The notes under the pieces are model-generated. The model saw nothing but the letters and a program-made list of their open reading frames with translations, was not told the DNA's origin and made no database searches. A DNA stretch of 64,000 bases from Mucilaginibacter sp. SG564 (GTDB lineage Bacteria; Bacteroidota; Bacteroidia; Sphingobacteriales; Sphingobacteriaceae): contig NZ_JABGNA010000010.1 of the NCBI RefSeq assembly GCF_013149275.1, positions 1-64,000 on the forward strand, read 5' to 3'. A program made the position numbers and the translations under genes. Below are positions 54,160 to 63,289 of this stretch, in pieces. Numbering within the stretch: the stretch's first letter is position 1; the number at the start of each line of letters is the position of its first letter.

Positions 54160-54852
54160 ATGAAACAACTACCGCAGATACCGCAATCGAGCTTTGATTT
54201 TTTAAACGCGTTGAAACTGAACAACAACCGGGAGTGGTTCAACCTGCATAAAGCCGGCTTTGAAAAAGAGCAAGCCCATCTGCAGATTTTTGCCGAGGCC
54301 TTATTGCAGCAAATGAACACGCATGATGTGATAGAAACCATTTCCGGCAAAAAGAGCCTTTACCGCATTTACAGGGATACCCGCTTTTCCACCGATAAAA
54401 CTCCTTACAAAATACACTGGTCGGGTAGTTTTAAACGTGCCACCAAATTTCGCCGGGGAGGATACTATTTTCATTTAGAGCAGGGTAATAATTTTGTTGG
54501 CGGTGGCTTCTTTGGGCCCAATCCGCAGGATCTGAAACTGATCAGAGAAGATATCGCTTTTGACCCTGCACCGCTCAGAGCCATATTGAATGACCCTGCT
54601 TTTATTGCAACCTTTGAAACCCTGAAAGGTGAGCAGTTGAAAACAACTCCAAAAGGTTTTGATGCAGATCATGAGGCTATTGACCTGTTACGATACAAAC
54701 AATTCCTGCTGATCAAACGCTTTACAGATGCCGAGGTTTTAGACCCACATTTTGTTGACCAGGCAAACAGCACGTTTAAAGCGATGCGCCCATTTCTGGA
54801 TTATATGAGCGAGGTACTTTCTACCGATGTGAATGGATCGTTGCTTGGGTAA
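54160..54852 (+). CDS. DUF2461 domain protein
   Basis: A 230-residue soluble protein of the DUF2461 family, whose function is not established. Family signs are the N-terminal FLNALKLNNNREWFNLHKAGFEKE (about 12-36), SLYRIYRDTRFSTDKTPYKIHWSG (about 67-90) and GGYYFHLEQGNNFVGGGFFGPNPQDL (about 98-123). There is no signal peptide. It has its own promoter motif and is probably a separate unit unrelated to the susCD locus. Confidence 0.88.
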   Translation: MKQLPQIPQSSFDFLNALKLNNNREWFNLHKAGFEKEQAHLQIFAEALLQQMNTHDVIETISGKKSLYRIYRDTRFSTDKTPYKIHWSGSFKRATKFRRGGYYFHLEQGNNFVGGGFFGPNPQDLKLIREDIAFDPAPLRAILNDPAFIATFETLKGEQLKTTPKGFDADHEAIDLLRYKQFLLIKRFTDAEVLDPHFVDQANSTFKAMRPFLDYMSEVLSTDVNGSLLG

Positions 54853-55215
54853 TTCAAATCAGATATAATCTTTCGGCCTAAGTAACCCCCATCGGGGTTC
54901 AAGCTTTGTAGAAAAAAGCTAACCTTAATTTCAGTGCCGTAGGTACTGTACTCGGGTAGCATACCTACGGCATGCTAATATTTTTCCATCATTTGCTACA
55001 AAGCTTTTACTCCTACGGAGTAGCCTTCCTTCACTTATGGATATTCCTTTTTAATCTTCTCTCCTAAATTCATAATTCACAAGGATTTATCGCCTTTATA
55101 ATACTCCCCCTATTACTTCAGGATTTTACCCCTTGTTTTTTCTCAAAGCGCCGAGCTTTGTTATGGTCAGTGCGCCTAACTGCCCGTAACCAATTATTTA
55201 ACCAAAACCATCAAA
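54853..55215. repeat. intergenic stretch with small palindromes (dispersed element)
   Basis: The stretch has CCCCCATCGGGG near 54887-54898 and the inverted pair GTGCCGTAGGTAC.. / ..ATACCTACGGCAT (around 54935-54975), then CTACAAAGCTTTTACTCCTACGGAGTAG (partly palindromic) near 54998-55025. The words CTACGG, TTTGTAGAAAAA and CGGAGTAG parallel those in 1050-1240. No coding frame is supported and no TAnnTTTG promoter was seen before the next gene. Confidence 0.5.
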
Positions 55216-57261
55216 ATGAGAAAAACATTCACCCTATTGCCTATACTGGCAATTGCACTATTTGCATCCTGCAACAAATCCATCAACCGAATGCCAGTAA
55301 ATACAGGTGCTTCAAAAAACCTGGCAAAGGGCACCCACTCCGTCGGCACAACTTATTATGTCGACCCGGCTGGTAGTGACAGCAACAACGGCCAAAGTAC
55401 CACTACCGCCTGGCAAAGCATCGGTAAAGTAAACGCCCAAACCTTTTTACCCGGCGACCAGATCCTGTTTAAAGCCGGAGGTACCTGGAGCGGACAGCTT
55501 TTGCCAAAAGGATCTGGCAGTACCGGGAGTCCTATTATTATTGATATGTACGGAACAGGTAGCAAACCTGTGATTAACGGTTCGGGGGCAGATACAACCG
55601 GGGCGGTAAAATTGATCGGTCAATCTTACTGGCAAATAAAAAATTTAGAGGTTACCAACAAGCAGGCTGCAGGTGGTACATCCAGGTTATATGGCATTCA
55701 TATCAAAACCGCAACTTCCACCGCTTTTACCAATGTGCAAATTCTGAATTGTTTTGTGCATGACGTTAATTCTTATACCACCGAATCAAACACAACCCTG
55801 TTTAACAAAGGAACCGGAGGAATAATAGTTGGCGGGAATAACAGCGAGGTGCTCATCAAAGGCTGCCACGTAAAAGATGTAACTGTAGAGGGTATCCGGA
55901 ATACGGGTGGAACCTGCTCTCACATCCTGATTGATAGTAATTTGATAGAGAATGTTTATGGCGATGGCATTGTATTAAACGGGGTCAATACCAATTCGGC
56001 TATTACCAGGAACATTGGCCGCAATTTATGCTATAATACCAATACCTACAACTACGCGGGTATGTGGACATCCAACAGCGTGGGCACCTTAGTAGCCTAC
56101 AACGAAATATCAGGAATCACAGGCGGTGGTGTCAATGATGGTGAGCCTTTTGACGCGGATCTGGGTGTGAACGGGGATATTTTTGAATACAATTATACAC
56201 ACGATAATAAAAGGGGCTTTATGCTCTTTATGCACGGCATCAGTAATGTAACCGTACGTTATAATATCAGTGTAAATGACATTGGAGACGGAGTTAGATT
56301 ATTTTTCTACGACCCCGGAAGCCATACCAATATTAAAATTTACAACAACACATTTTTTATAACCGGCAATGTGGCGCAGCTATTTTATAACGATTTTAAC
56401 AACACCAGCAATACCACCGAGTTCAGCAACAACATTGTTTATTGTACCGGTACGGTAGCCAAGTTTTCACAAAACGGAACAAGCGCTAACTGCCTTTTCC
56501 GCAACAATTGTTTTTATCCGCAATCCATGACTTCGGTTAACGGCCCGGCAACAGGAACCATGACGGGTAGTGTTTATTCAGATCCCAAATTTGTGAGTGC
56601 CGCTTCGGGCGCTACCACCAATTTTAAACTGCAATCAACTTCGCCTTGTTTAAACATGGGAGTAGTTATGGGCAGCAATGGCGGTATTGATTATTATGGT
56701 ACTACTTTACCTGCAGGAGCGCCGGATATAGGCTTTTATCAGCACCCATCCACAGGCACAACAAACACCCTGAATGCCACCGCCGATGCCTATGTACGTG
56801 ATGGAAGCTATGCCACAACCAACTTTGGTACGCTAACTTATACAGTTGTTAAAGCAGACGCGGTAGGCTACGCCCGGAGGGCTTATGAGAAATTTGATCT
56901 TAGTTCCATATCGGCATCAAGCGTGCAGACGGCTACATTGAGCTTATATGTTAATGGCGTCAATACGGCCCCTACGCGTACCATTTCGGTATATACTACC
57001 CAAACCGAAAACTGGGGCGAAACATCCATCAACTGGAACAATGCCCCAACAGACACTACTTATATAGGCCAGATAGTAGTAACCGGTGTTGGTACTTATG
57101 CCCTGGATGTTAAGAACGCCATCAACACGCAATTGGGAAACCCGGACCGCATCGTCTCGTTCTTATTAAAAAACAATGGGGCCAATAGTTCAACCAATGA
57201 TATCACCCTCAACAGCCGGGAGGCATCTGGTAACCAGCCGACTTTGACTGTTACCTATTAA
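55216..57261 (+). CDS. right-handed beta-helix lipoprotein with C-terminal CBM96-type (DNRLRE) module
   Basis: Predicted surface lipoprotein: lipobox LFASC gives Cys19. After a linker, YYVDPAGSDSNNGQS (about 52-66) opens the repeat region, a characteristic lead-in of beta-helix polysaccharide lyases; the helix runs to about 500 with many short N-rich coils (NGVNTNSAITRN, YNYTHDNKRGFML, VTVRYNISVNDIG). The C-terminal module (about 517-681) starts ATADAYVRDGSYATTNFG and has YEKFDLSS and TENWGETSINWNNAP, the CBM96/DNRLRE signature. Lyase activity is possible but no catalytic Lys/Arg can be assigned. It follows the third susCD locus at a distance. Confidence 0.82.
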   Translation: MRKTFTLLPILAIALFASCNKSINRMPVNTGASKNLAKGTHSVGTTYYVDPAGSDSNNGQSTTTAWQSIGKVNAQTFLPGDQILFKAGGTWSGQLLPKGSGSTGSPIIIDMYGTGSKPVINGSGADTTGAVKLIGQSYWQIKNLEVTNKQAAGGTSRLYGIHIKTATSTAFTNVQILNCFVHDVNSYTTESNTTLFNKGTGGIIVGGNNSEVLIKGCHVKDVTVEGIRNTGGTCSHILIDSNLIENVYGDGIVLNGVNTNSAITRNIGRNLCYNTNTYNYAGMWTSNSVGTLVAYNEISGITGGGVNDGEPFDADLGVNGDIFEYNYTHDNKRGFMLFMHGISNVTVRYNISVNDIGDGVRLFFYDPGSHTNIKIYNNTFFITGNVAQLFYNDFNNTSNTTEFSNNIVYCTGTVAKFSQNGTSANCLFRNNCFYPQSMTSVNGPATGTMTGSVYSDPKFVSAASGATTNFKLQSTSPCLNMGVVMGSNGGIDYYGTTLPAGAPDIGFYQHPSTGTTNTLNATADAYVRDGSYATTNFGTLTYTVVKADAVGYARRAYEKFDLSSISASSVQTATLSLYVNGVNTAPTRTISVYTTQTENWGETSINWNNAPTDTTYIGQIVVTGVGTYALDVKNAINTQLGNPDRIVSFLLKNNGANSSTNDITLNSREASGNQPTLTVTY

Positions 57262-57280
57262 TGCAAGAGGCATTCAAAGA

Positions 57281-57312
57281 AAAAATCCCGGGCTTTTACC
57301 CGGGATTTTTTT
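57281..57312 (+). terminator. intrinsic terminator after the beta-helix gene
   Basis: AAAAATCCCGGG (57281-57292) pairs with CCCGGGATTTTT (57299-57310), followed by TT on the plus strand. Confidence 0.88.
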
Positions 57313-57315
57313 CAT

Positions 57316-57444
57316 AAAAAGTGGGTTTACATGGTTTACACTTTTTACGGTTTACATTTATTTAATTATTTGACTTTCAATTAATTAAATTTATTTTACC
57401 ATCAAAAGTGGGTTTACAGTGTAAACCCACTTTTGATGGTAAAA
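57316..57444. repeat. dispersed repeat R2, containing a 51-bp palindrome
   Basis: R2 shares the word order of R1 (47172-47294). Its right part (57394-57444) is a perfect palindrome: the arm 57394-57418 (TTTTACCATC...GGTTTACA) is the exact complement of 57420-57444 (TGTAAACCC...GATGGTAAAA) around one spacer base G at 57419. This gives 25-bp arms with almost no loop. Confidence 0.8.
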
Positions 57445-57471
57445 ACCCATGATTAAACATTTACATAAAAA

Positions 57472-57551
57472 GGCTGTCATGCTGAGCTCCGTCGAAGCAT
57501 GGTGGGCAGGCCTCTGCGCTCGACTCTGCGACGATGCTCAGAGTGACAGCC
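57472..57551. repeat. dispersed inverted-repeat element, copy 3
   Basis: GGCTGTCATGCTGAGC at the left matches GCTCAGAGTGACAGCC at the right as an inverted repeat with three mismatches. The centre (CCGTCGAAGCATGGTG, CTCTGCGCTCGACTC) is close to copy 1 at 4307-4378. It may also help terminate the efflux operon, whose last gene ends at 57627 on the minus strand. Confidence 0.65.
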
Positions 57552-57626
57552 CTGCCTTTTCAGAAGCTCTATAGATGATTATTATGTAATGCGTTTACAT
57601 TAATCGAATTTAATCCATTCCGTTTC

Positions 57627-60600
57627 CTATCTCACATTCTTGGTAGACGCATCAACTTTGCGGTATGCCCAGCCAAAAATGAGCGGGAAAACCCAAAGGC
57701 TAAACATCATGGCGCATAGTATCCCTCCGATAACCACACGGGCCAATGGTCTGGAACTTTCGGACCCGATGCCATGCGAAATAGCTGCAGGGAATAAACC
57801 TATAGCTGCCATCAGCGCGGTCATCATTACTGGCCGGATGCGGGAGTTTACGCCCAGCTTGATGGCGGTATATAGCGTAACACTGTCGCCTTTCAGCTCC
57901 TCCAGGTTATGTTTAAATATAGTGATGAGCAACACCCCATCCTGTATACAAATCCCAAACAGCGCGATAAAACCTATACCTGCCGATATGCTAAAGTTGG
58001 TGCCGGTAATATGCAGCGCCAGTATGCCCCCCACAATAGCAAAGGGCACATTTAAAAATACCAGGGCGGCATCTTTTACATTACCAAACATAATAAAGAG
58101 CAGTAAAAAGATGAGCGCTAAACTAATGGGCACTACTTCAGCCAAACGTTTCTGAGCGCGTTGCTGGTTTTCAAAATCGCCCTGCCAGGCCATGTGGTAG
58201 CCCCGTTTCAGTTTCACTTTGGCATTAACCTTTTGTTGCGCCTCGGCAATGGTGCTGCCCATATCCCGGCCGCGTACCGAAAATTTCAATGTGGCATAGC
58301 GCTCATTCTCATCCCTGAAAATTAAACACGGACCTGTTTTTTGCGAGATATCGGCAATTTGTTTAATAGCCACCTTGGCCCCGCTTTGGGTGGGTACCAA
58401 CAGGTTCCCGATATCGGCGGGGGTTCGTCTGAAAGCTTCCGGAAAACGGATGCGGATATCAAAGGTGCGCACGCCTTCATACAAGGTTGACGCCGCCTGC
58501 CCGCCAATGGCCATGGAAATTACGGAATTGGCATCGGCAGTGGCTACGCCGTACTGGGCCATTTTTTGCTGATCCAACTGGATATCGAGCTCGGGCAAAC
58601 CAATGCTTTTCAGTACACCCAGGTCCTCGATACCTCTTACGTCTTTCAATATGCGGTATACGTCGTTTACTTTTGATTCCATATAGTTCAGCGAGTCACC
58701 ATAAACTTTTACTACTATGGAGCCTTTTACGCCTGACACGGCCTCTTCCACGTTATCACTGATAGGCTGCGAAAAGTTCAGGTCGACACCGGGCAGTTTG
58801 GCCAGTTTCACGTTCATCTGGTTAATGAGTTCCTCTTTGGTGAGTTTCGGTTTCCAATCCTCCTCAGGGTACATCAGCACGTCGAACTCATTATTATAAA
58901 AACCGGCTACATCGGTACCGTTATCCGGCCTGCCGGTTTGCGATACGGCATATTTAACCTGCGGAAAGGTCATCAGTATTTTACGTACCTGTTTAGATGT
59001 TTCTACAGATTGATCGAGCGATACGCTATAGGGCAACTGCACCCTGAGCCATATAGCCCCTTCATCCAGCTCCGGCAAAAACTCGCTCCCTAAAAACTTA
59101 AAGGAGAACAGCCCGATAGCCATCGCAATCAGCGATACTGTCACCACCACTTCTTTCCGTTTAAATGATCGTACAAAGCCATTCAGCATAAAGGCGGTAA
59201 GATGATGTACAAATGGATTATGCTTTTCGTGAACGTTTTTATTGAGCAGTAATTTGATCAGCACAGGCACTAATGTCAGCGTGGTGATCAAAGCGCCGAT
59301 AAGCGCAAAACCCAGCGTATAGGCCAATGGCGAAAACAGTTTCCCCTCTACCTTCTGAAAGGCAAAAATGGGTAGCAGGCCAGTGATGATAATGAGCTTG
59401 GCAAAGAAAATAGCCTTACCCAACACGGCGCCATTATTCTTGATCATCCCCATTTTGGCGATCTTGTTAAACCGGTCCATGCCCAGCATTACCGCCTTGT
59501 GATCCAGGAATACAAACATCCCCTCCACCATCACCACCGCGCCATCTATAATAATCCCAAAGTCCACCGCCCCTAACGAAAGCAAGTTGGCCGACATGCC
59601 CATGAGATGCAAACAAATAAAAGCAAACAATAAAGCCAGCGGAATAATGATAGACACAATAAGCGTAGTGCGCCAGTTAAACATGAACAGCGATACCAGC
59701 AATGTTACCAAAACAATACCCTCAATCAGGTTATGCAATACGGTATGCGTGGCATAATCAATGAGGTTGGTGCGATCGTAATACGGGATAATTTTGGTAT
59801 CAGCGGGCAGCACATCATTGTTCAGCTTATCTACCTCTTTTTTTAAGGCGGTTACTACCTCGGTAGGGTTTTCGCCTTTCCGCATTACAATAATGGCCTC
59901 TACGGCGTCGGCATCGTCCACAACAGTTCTTCTGCCCTCTTTGTCTATGATCGCATCGCTGCGGCCTACCCAACCCAGGCGGGGCAGGTTGGAGATCTCT
60001 ACATTGGCTACATCTTTTACCAGTACGGGCACGCCGTTATTATTACTGATAACAATGTTCCTGATCTCGTGGATATCATTCAGCAAACCTATACCCCGCA
60101 CGGCAAACGCCTGGTTGTTTTGGATGATCATATCACCACCCACGTTGATATTGGTTTTCTGCACAGCCGTAAATACATCCAGGGGGGTAATATTCAGGGT
60201 TGCCAGCTTTTCGGGATTAACCGTTATCTCGTAAGTTTTGGTTTTACCGCCAAAACTGTTAATGTCGCCAATGCCGGGGATGGCCCGCAAACGCCGGTCT
60301 ATCACCCAATCCTGTATAGTTTTGAGCTCCCTTACATCCCGCACCGAGCTTTTAAGCGTATACCTGAAAATTTCGCCGGTAGGCGCAACAGGCGGCTGTA
60401 CGGATGGCGTAATGCCATTAGGCAAAGCGGCATTATTTAACAGGTTCATTACCTGCTGCCGCGCATCGGCGTCTTTAACATTATCGTCAAATATCACTTT
60501 CACATAGCTCAGCCCAAATATGGTGCTGGAGCGCAGACTTACTTTTTTCTGCACCGGGTTCAAAGCTATTTCAATAGGGATGGTTACCAGTTTTTCCACC

Positions 60601-60788
60601 TCCTCGGCGCTGCGGCCAGGCCACTGGGTAATGATATCTATTTCGGTATTGGTTACATCCGGAAACGCTTCAATAGGCATCTGGATAAAGGTGATTATCC
60701 CGCTAACAATCAGCAAACCGGCAAGCGAAAGTACCAGGTACTTATTTTTTAACGAGAATCCAATTATTCCCTTAAGTAGTTTAGTCAT
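57627..60788 (-). CDS. CzcA/CusA-family RND heavy-metal efflux pump
   Basis: Inner-membrane proton-driven pump, 1053 residues, twelve membrane helices in two halves with two large periplasmic domains. Family signs are the opening IIGFSLKNKYLVLSLAGLLIVSGIITFIQMPIEAFPDVTN, quoted here only in part (MPIEAFPDVTN), VQVQLP-like WLRVQLPYSVSLDQS, and the helix-4 motif DFGIIIDGAVVMVEG. The DFG...DGA motif matches CzcA-like divalent-cation pumps better than the copper/silver CusA type. It is the last gene of the efflux operon, 24 bases after the adaptor. Confidence 0.93.
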   Translation of the reverse strand: MTKLLKGIIGFSLKNKYLVLSLAGLLIVSGIITFIQMPIEAFPDVTNTEIDIITQWPGRSAEEVEKLVTIPIEIALNPVQKKVSLRSSTIFGLSYVKVIFDDNVKDADARQQVMNLLNNAALPNGITPSVQPPVAPTGEIFRYTLKSSVRDVRELKTIQDWVIDRRLRAIPGIGDINSFGGKTKTYEITVNPEKLATLNITPLDVFTAVQKTNINVGGDMIIQNNQAFAVRGIGLLNDIHEIRNIVISNNNGVPVLVKDVANVEISNLPRLGWVGRSDAIIDKEGRRTVVDDADAVEAIIVMRKGENPTEVVTALKKEVDKLNNDVLPADTKIIPYYDRTNLIDYATHTVLHNLIEGIVLVTLLVSLFMFNWRTTLIVSIIIPLALLFAFICLHLMGMSANLLSLGAVDFGIIIDGAVVMVEGMFVFLDHKAVMLGMDRFNKIAKMGMIKNNGAVLGKAIFFAKLIIITGLLPIFAFQKVEGKLFSPLAYTLGFALIGALITTLTLVPVLIKLLLNKNVHEKHNPFVHHLTAFMLNGFVRSFKRKEVVVTVSLIAMAIGLFSFKFLGSEFLPELDEGAIWLRVQLPYSVSLDQSVETSKQVRKILMTFPQVKYAVSQTGRPDNGTDVAGFYNNEFDVLMYPEEDWKPKLTKEELINQMNVKLAKLPGVDLNFSQPISDNVEEAVSGVKGSIVVKVYGDSLNYMESKVNDVYRILKDVRGIEDLGVLKSIGLPELDIQLDQQKMAQYGVATADANSVISMAIGGQAASTLYEGVRTFDIRIRFPEAFRRTPADIGNLLVPTQSGAKVAIKQIADISQKTGPCLIFRDENERYATLKFSVRGRDMGSTIAEAQQKVNAKVKLKRGYHMAWQGDFENQQRAQKRLAEVVPISLALIFLLLFIMFGNVKDAALVFLNVPFAIVGGILALHITGTNFSISAGIGFIALFGICIQDGVLLITIFKHNLEELKGDSVTLYTAIKLGVNSRIRPVMMTALMAAIGLFPAAISHGIGSESSRPLARVVIGGILCAMMFSLWVFPLIFGWAYRKVDASTKNVR

Positions 60789-60812
60789 CTGCTTTTAATT
60801 AAGGATAAATAA

Positions 60813-61916
60813 TTAGTTGTTTAACGACCCATAGATCAAGACCGCCTGCGAACCTATCAGCCTGTCGCCTTTGGATACCCCGCTTTTGATATACGCCAGC
60901 TTTCCGTTGATGCTGGATACTTCTACCGGTCTTATCTGTACATCTTTAGGGCCTTTCAGAATGATCACATAGTATTGGCTGTGGTCAAAAATAAGGTCGC
61001 TGCTTGATACGGCTATTGCCTGCTCATTCTCGGTATTATTTACCGTTACGGTGGCAAACATCTGCGGTTTAAGCATAAAATTGGGATTGTCCAACACCAC
61101 CTTCATCTTCATTACTTTGCTATTGGGATCGAGCACATTCATCAGCTTATCTACCTTGCCTTTGAAAACCTTATCAGGGTATGATATGGTACTTACCTCG
61201 GCCTCGTCGCCCTCGTGCACCTTGCCTATATTTTCTTCATACACATTAGCCTCCACCCATATTTTTTTCAGGTTGGATATGGTGAACATCGGCGCGCTGT
61301 TATCTGTGCGGATGGATATGCTGTTGGTTACATTTTTCTGCACGATAAAACCATCAATAGGCGATTTGATCACATACTCGCCATTTGGATTATTGCCATT
61401 GATACGCAGGATACGTTGCGCCGCCGTACGGGCCGCGATGGCCTGTTCATAATTAACCTCGGCACTGGTAATATCCACCTTTGATGCCAGTCCGCTTTTA
61501 AACAGATCCCTTTGCTGATCGAGCTGTTTGGCGGTTAAACGCACATTGGTTTCGGCATTGATAAGGGCCGCGTTATAGTTAGCAACCTCGGCACTTTTAA
61601 TAACGCCCAAAACCTGCCCGGCTTTTACCTGGTCGCCCTGCATCACATTGATATCCTGTAAGGTCCCGCTGATGAGGGGGAACAGGTTAACAACCTTATC
61701 AGTGTTGAAATCAACCGCGCCATTAAACTTAATGGCGTACGTAATATTGGTTATTTTCACGGTATCAATAACCAGCGTTTTCATTAAGGAATCCGGAACA
61801 GTATAGGGCACCCTTACTTGCTCTTTATTTTCATTGGGGTTACAAGCAAAAAGATTAAGCAGCAACATTACTGCTGCCGCAAAAATCAATGGATTAATAG
61901 GGGTTGATCTTTTCAT
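60813..61916 (-). CDS. RND efflux periplasmic adaptor (CzcB/CusB-like lipoprotein)
   Basis: Membrane-fusion protein linking the pump to the outer-membrane channel. The lipobox LNLFAC gives Cys25. The lipoyl half-motif (LFPLISGTLQDINVMQGDQVKAGQVL, about 85-110) and its C-terminal mate (PIDGFIVQKNVTNS, about 190-205) flank an alpha-hairpin (VANYNAALINAETNVRLTAKQLDQQRDL); the beta-barrel domain follows. No CusB-type methionine cluster is seen at the N-terminus, in line with a divalent-cation pump. Length 367. It begins 22 bases after the TolC-like gene. Confidence 0.9.
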   Translation of the reverse strand: MKRSTPINPLIFAAAVMLLLNLFACNPNENKEQVRVPYTVPDSLMKTLVIDTVKITNITYAIKFNGAVDFNTDKVVNLFPLISGTLQDINVMQGDQVKAGQVLGVIKSAEVANYNAALINAETNVRLTAKQLDQQRDLFKSGLASKVDITSAEVNYEQAIAARTAAQRILRINGNNPNGEYVIKSPIDGFIVQKNVTNSISIRTDNSAPMFTISNLKKIWVEANVYEENIGKVHEGDEAEVSTISYPDKVFKGKVDKLMNVLDPNSKVMKMKVVLDNPNFMLKPQMFATVTVNNTENEQAIAVSSSDLIFDHSQYYVIILKGPKDVQIRPVEVSSINGKLAYIKSGVSKGDRLIGSQAVLIYGSLNN

Positions 61917-61938
61917 GAATTATCCTGTTAAGGGTATT

Positions 61939-63216
61939 TTATTGTTGATTAAAAAAGGGGGTGCCGGTAATAAAATTCAACTGTTCGAGCGAGGTGACTT
62001 TATTGAGCTGCAGGGCATTAAGCTGCAGCAGGTTGTTTTTGTAGGAGTCATAAAAATCAAGAAACTCCAGTAAACCGATATTTCTTTTCTGGTAGTTTTT
62101 AAACACCTCCTGTATCAAGTGCGTAAAATCGTGCTTAAACTGCGGGTCAAAACCGTTGTAAAGATTCTCCAATCGCAAAGCCCCTTTATAGGTTGTTGCC
62201 AGATCCATTTCGAGCTGATCCTGCTGACTTTGCAATTGCACCTTGCTTTGATCTATAGCTATACGGGCCTGTTTTATACCACCCTGGTTACGGTTAAAAA
62301 ATGGCAGATTAAATTCGACACCGCCAGCTATATAATTATTATTGAAAGCCCCGAATTTGTCATAACTTACCGAAAAGGATACGTCGGGGATGGCACTGGC
62401 TTTTTGAAGCGCCAGATTAACAGTATTATAATCAACAATGGATTTTGCGTTTTTTAAGTCGTAACGGTTAGCGTAAGCCGAATCAAGCAGCTGCTTGTAG
62501 GGCTTTGTGGTAACGGATTCTTGAGCATCCTCCTGATCGGCCAGGGGCATAATATAGGTGCTGGGTGATGCTTTGATGAGCATCTTTAGTTCGTTTTCGG
62601 TAGTATCGATACCCACAATGAGGTTATTGTATTCTGTTTGCAGCGCGTATAGCTGTGATTGTATGCGCAGTACCTCTTTCTGGGCAATGTTGCCTTTAGC
62701 GTATTGCTCCTTAAATACCACCAGTATACGGGCCAGTGAGCTGATCTCCTCGTTATAAACCTGGGCAGATTGCTGTTGATAATATATGGTATAAAAATCG
62801 CTCCGGAGGGTGAATCTCAGGGTTCTGATCAGGTCAAAAAACTGGTACCGGGCCTGGTCGACGCTGATTTTGGCCAGTTGTATATTTTTATTGCGCTTGC
62901 CCGCGGTAATAAATAACTGAGAAAGACCTAATGACTGATTCCGGTAGGCATCATGAGTATCGTTATGGATACCATTGGCGAAGTTAAAATCGGGGTTGGG
63001 GAACAGCCTTGCTGTAATTACCTGCGCGCTAGCTATGTCGATATTATAGCGCCCGGCTAATAAGGTGAGGTTTTTGTTTAAAAATTCTTTTTCGGCATCT
63101 TTTACATTCATTCGTAATGTATCGTTACCGGGGCCCTGCGCATAAGCGCGGGTCCCGGTAGCCATACACCATAGTTGAATTGAATAGAAAAGAACGATAA
63201 CAAATTTGGGGTGCAT
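61939..63216 (-). CDS. TolC-family outer-membrane efflux channel (CzcC-like)
   Basis: First gene of the efflux operon. Signal peptide near MATGTRAYAQG. The fold is recognised by the paired repeats of the OEP family: the N-terminal coiled coils (AEKEFLNKNLTLLAGRYNIDIASAQVITARLFPNPDF) and the second half (NRYDLKNAKSIVDYNTVNLALQKASAIPDVSF). Length 425, as in CzcC. Its promoter is TAgcTTTG at 63233-63240, preceded by a row of phased heptamers. Confidence 0.9.
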   Translation of the reverse strand: MHPKFVIVLFYSIQLWCMATGTRAYAQGPGNDTLRMNVKDAEKEFLNKNLTLLAGRYNIDIASAQVITARLFPNPDFNFANGIHNDTHDAYRNQSLGLSQLFITAGKRNKNIQLAKISVDQARYQFFDLIRTLRFTLRSDFYTIYYQQQSAQVYNEEISSLARILVVFKEQYAKGNIAQKEVLRIQSQLYALQTEYNNLIVGIDTTENELKMLIKASPSTYIMPLADQEDAQESVTTKPYKQLLDSAYANRYDLKNAKSIVDYNTVNLALQKASAIPDVSFSVSYDKFGAFNNNYIAGGVEFNLPFFNRNQGGIKQARIAIDQSKVQLQSQQDQLEMDLATTYKGALRLENLYNGFDPQFKHDFTHLIQEVFKNYQKRNIGLLEFLDFYDSYKNNLLQLNALQLNKVTSLEQLNFITGTPFFNQQ

Positions 63217-63232
63217 AGTATATTTGTTTGCA

Positions 63233-63240
63233 CAAAGCTA
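63233..63240 (-). promoter_or_regulatory. TAnnTTTG -7 promoter motif of the efflux operon
   Basis: On the minus strand TAGCTTTG matches the -7 consensus exactly and ends 16 bases before the ATG at 63216. The nearest operator heptamer begins nine bases upstream, and no -33 TTG is present, which fits an activator-dependent promoter. Confidence 0.65.
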
Positions 63241-63249
63241 TCCCCCCTA

Positions 63250-63289
63250 AATTAGAGCCACATTAAAGCAACATTAGAATGGCATTAGA
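63250..63289 (-). promoter_or_regulatory. operator: four direct heptamer repeats at exact 11-bp spacing
   Basis: On the minus strand the heptamers TCTAATG, TCTAATG, TTTAATG and TCTAATT begin at 63289, 63278, 63267 and 63256, always with four bases between. Direct heptamers at 11-bp period are the usual binding pattern of OmpR/PhoB-family response regulators. The row overlaps the stop codon of the histidine kinase gene and sits just upstream of the -7 motif of the efflux operon, in the place of the -33 element. Confidence 0.75.
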
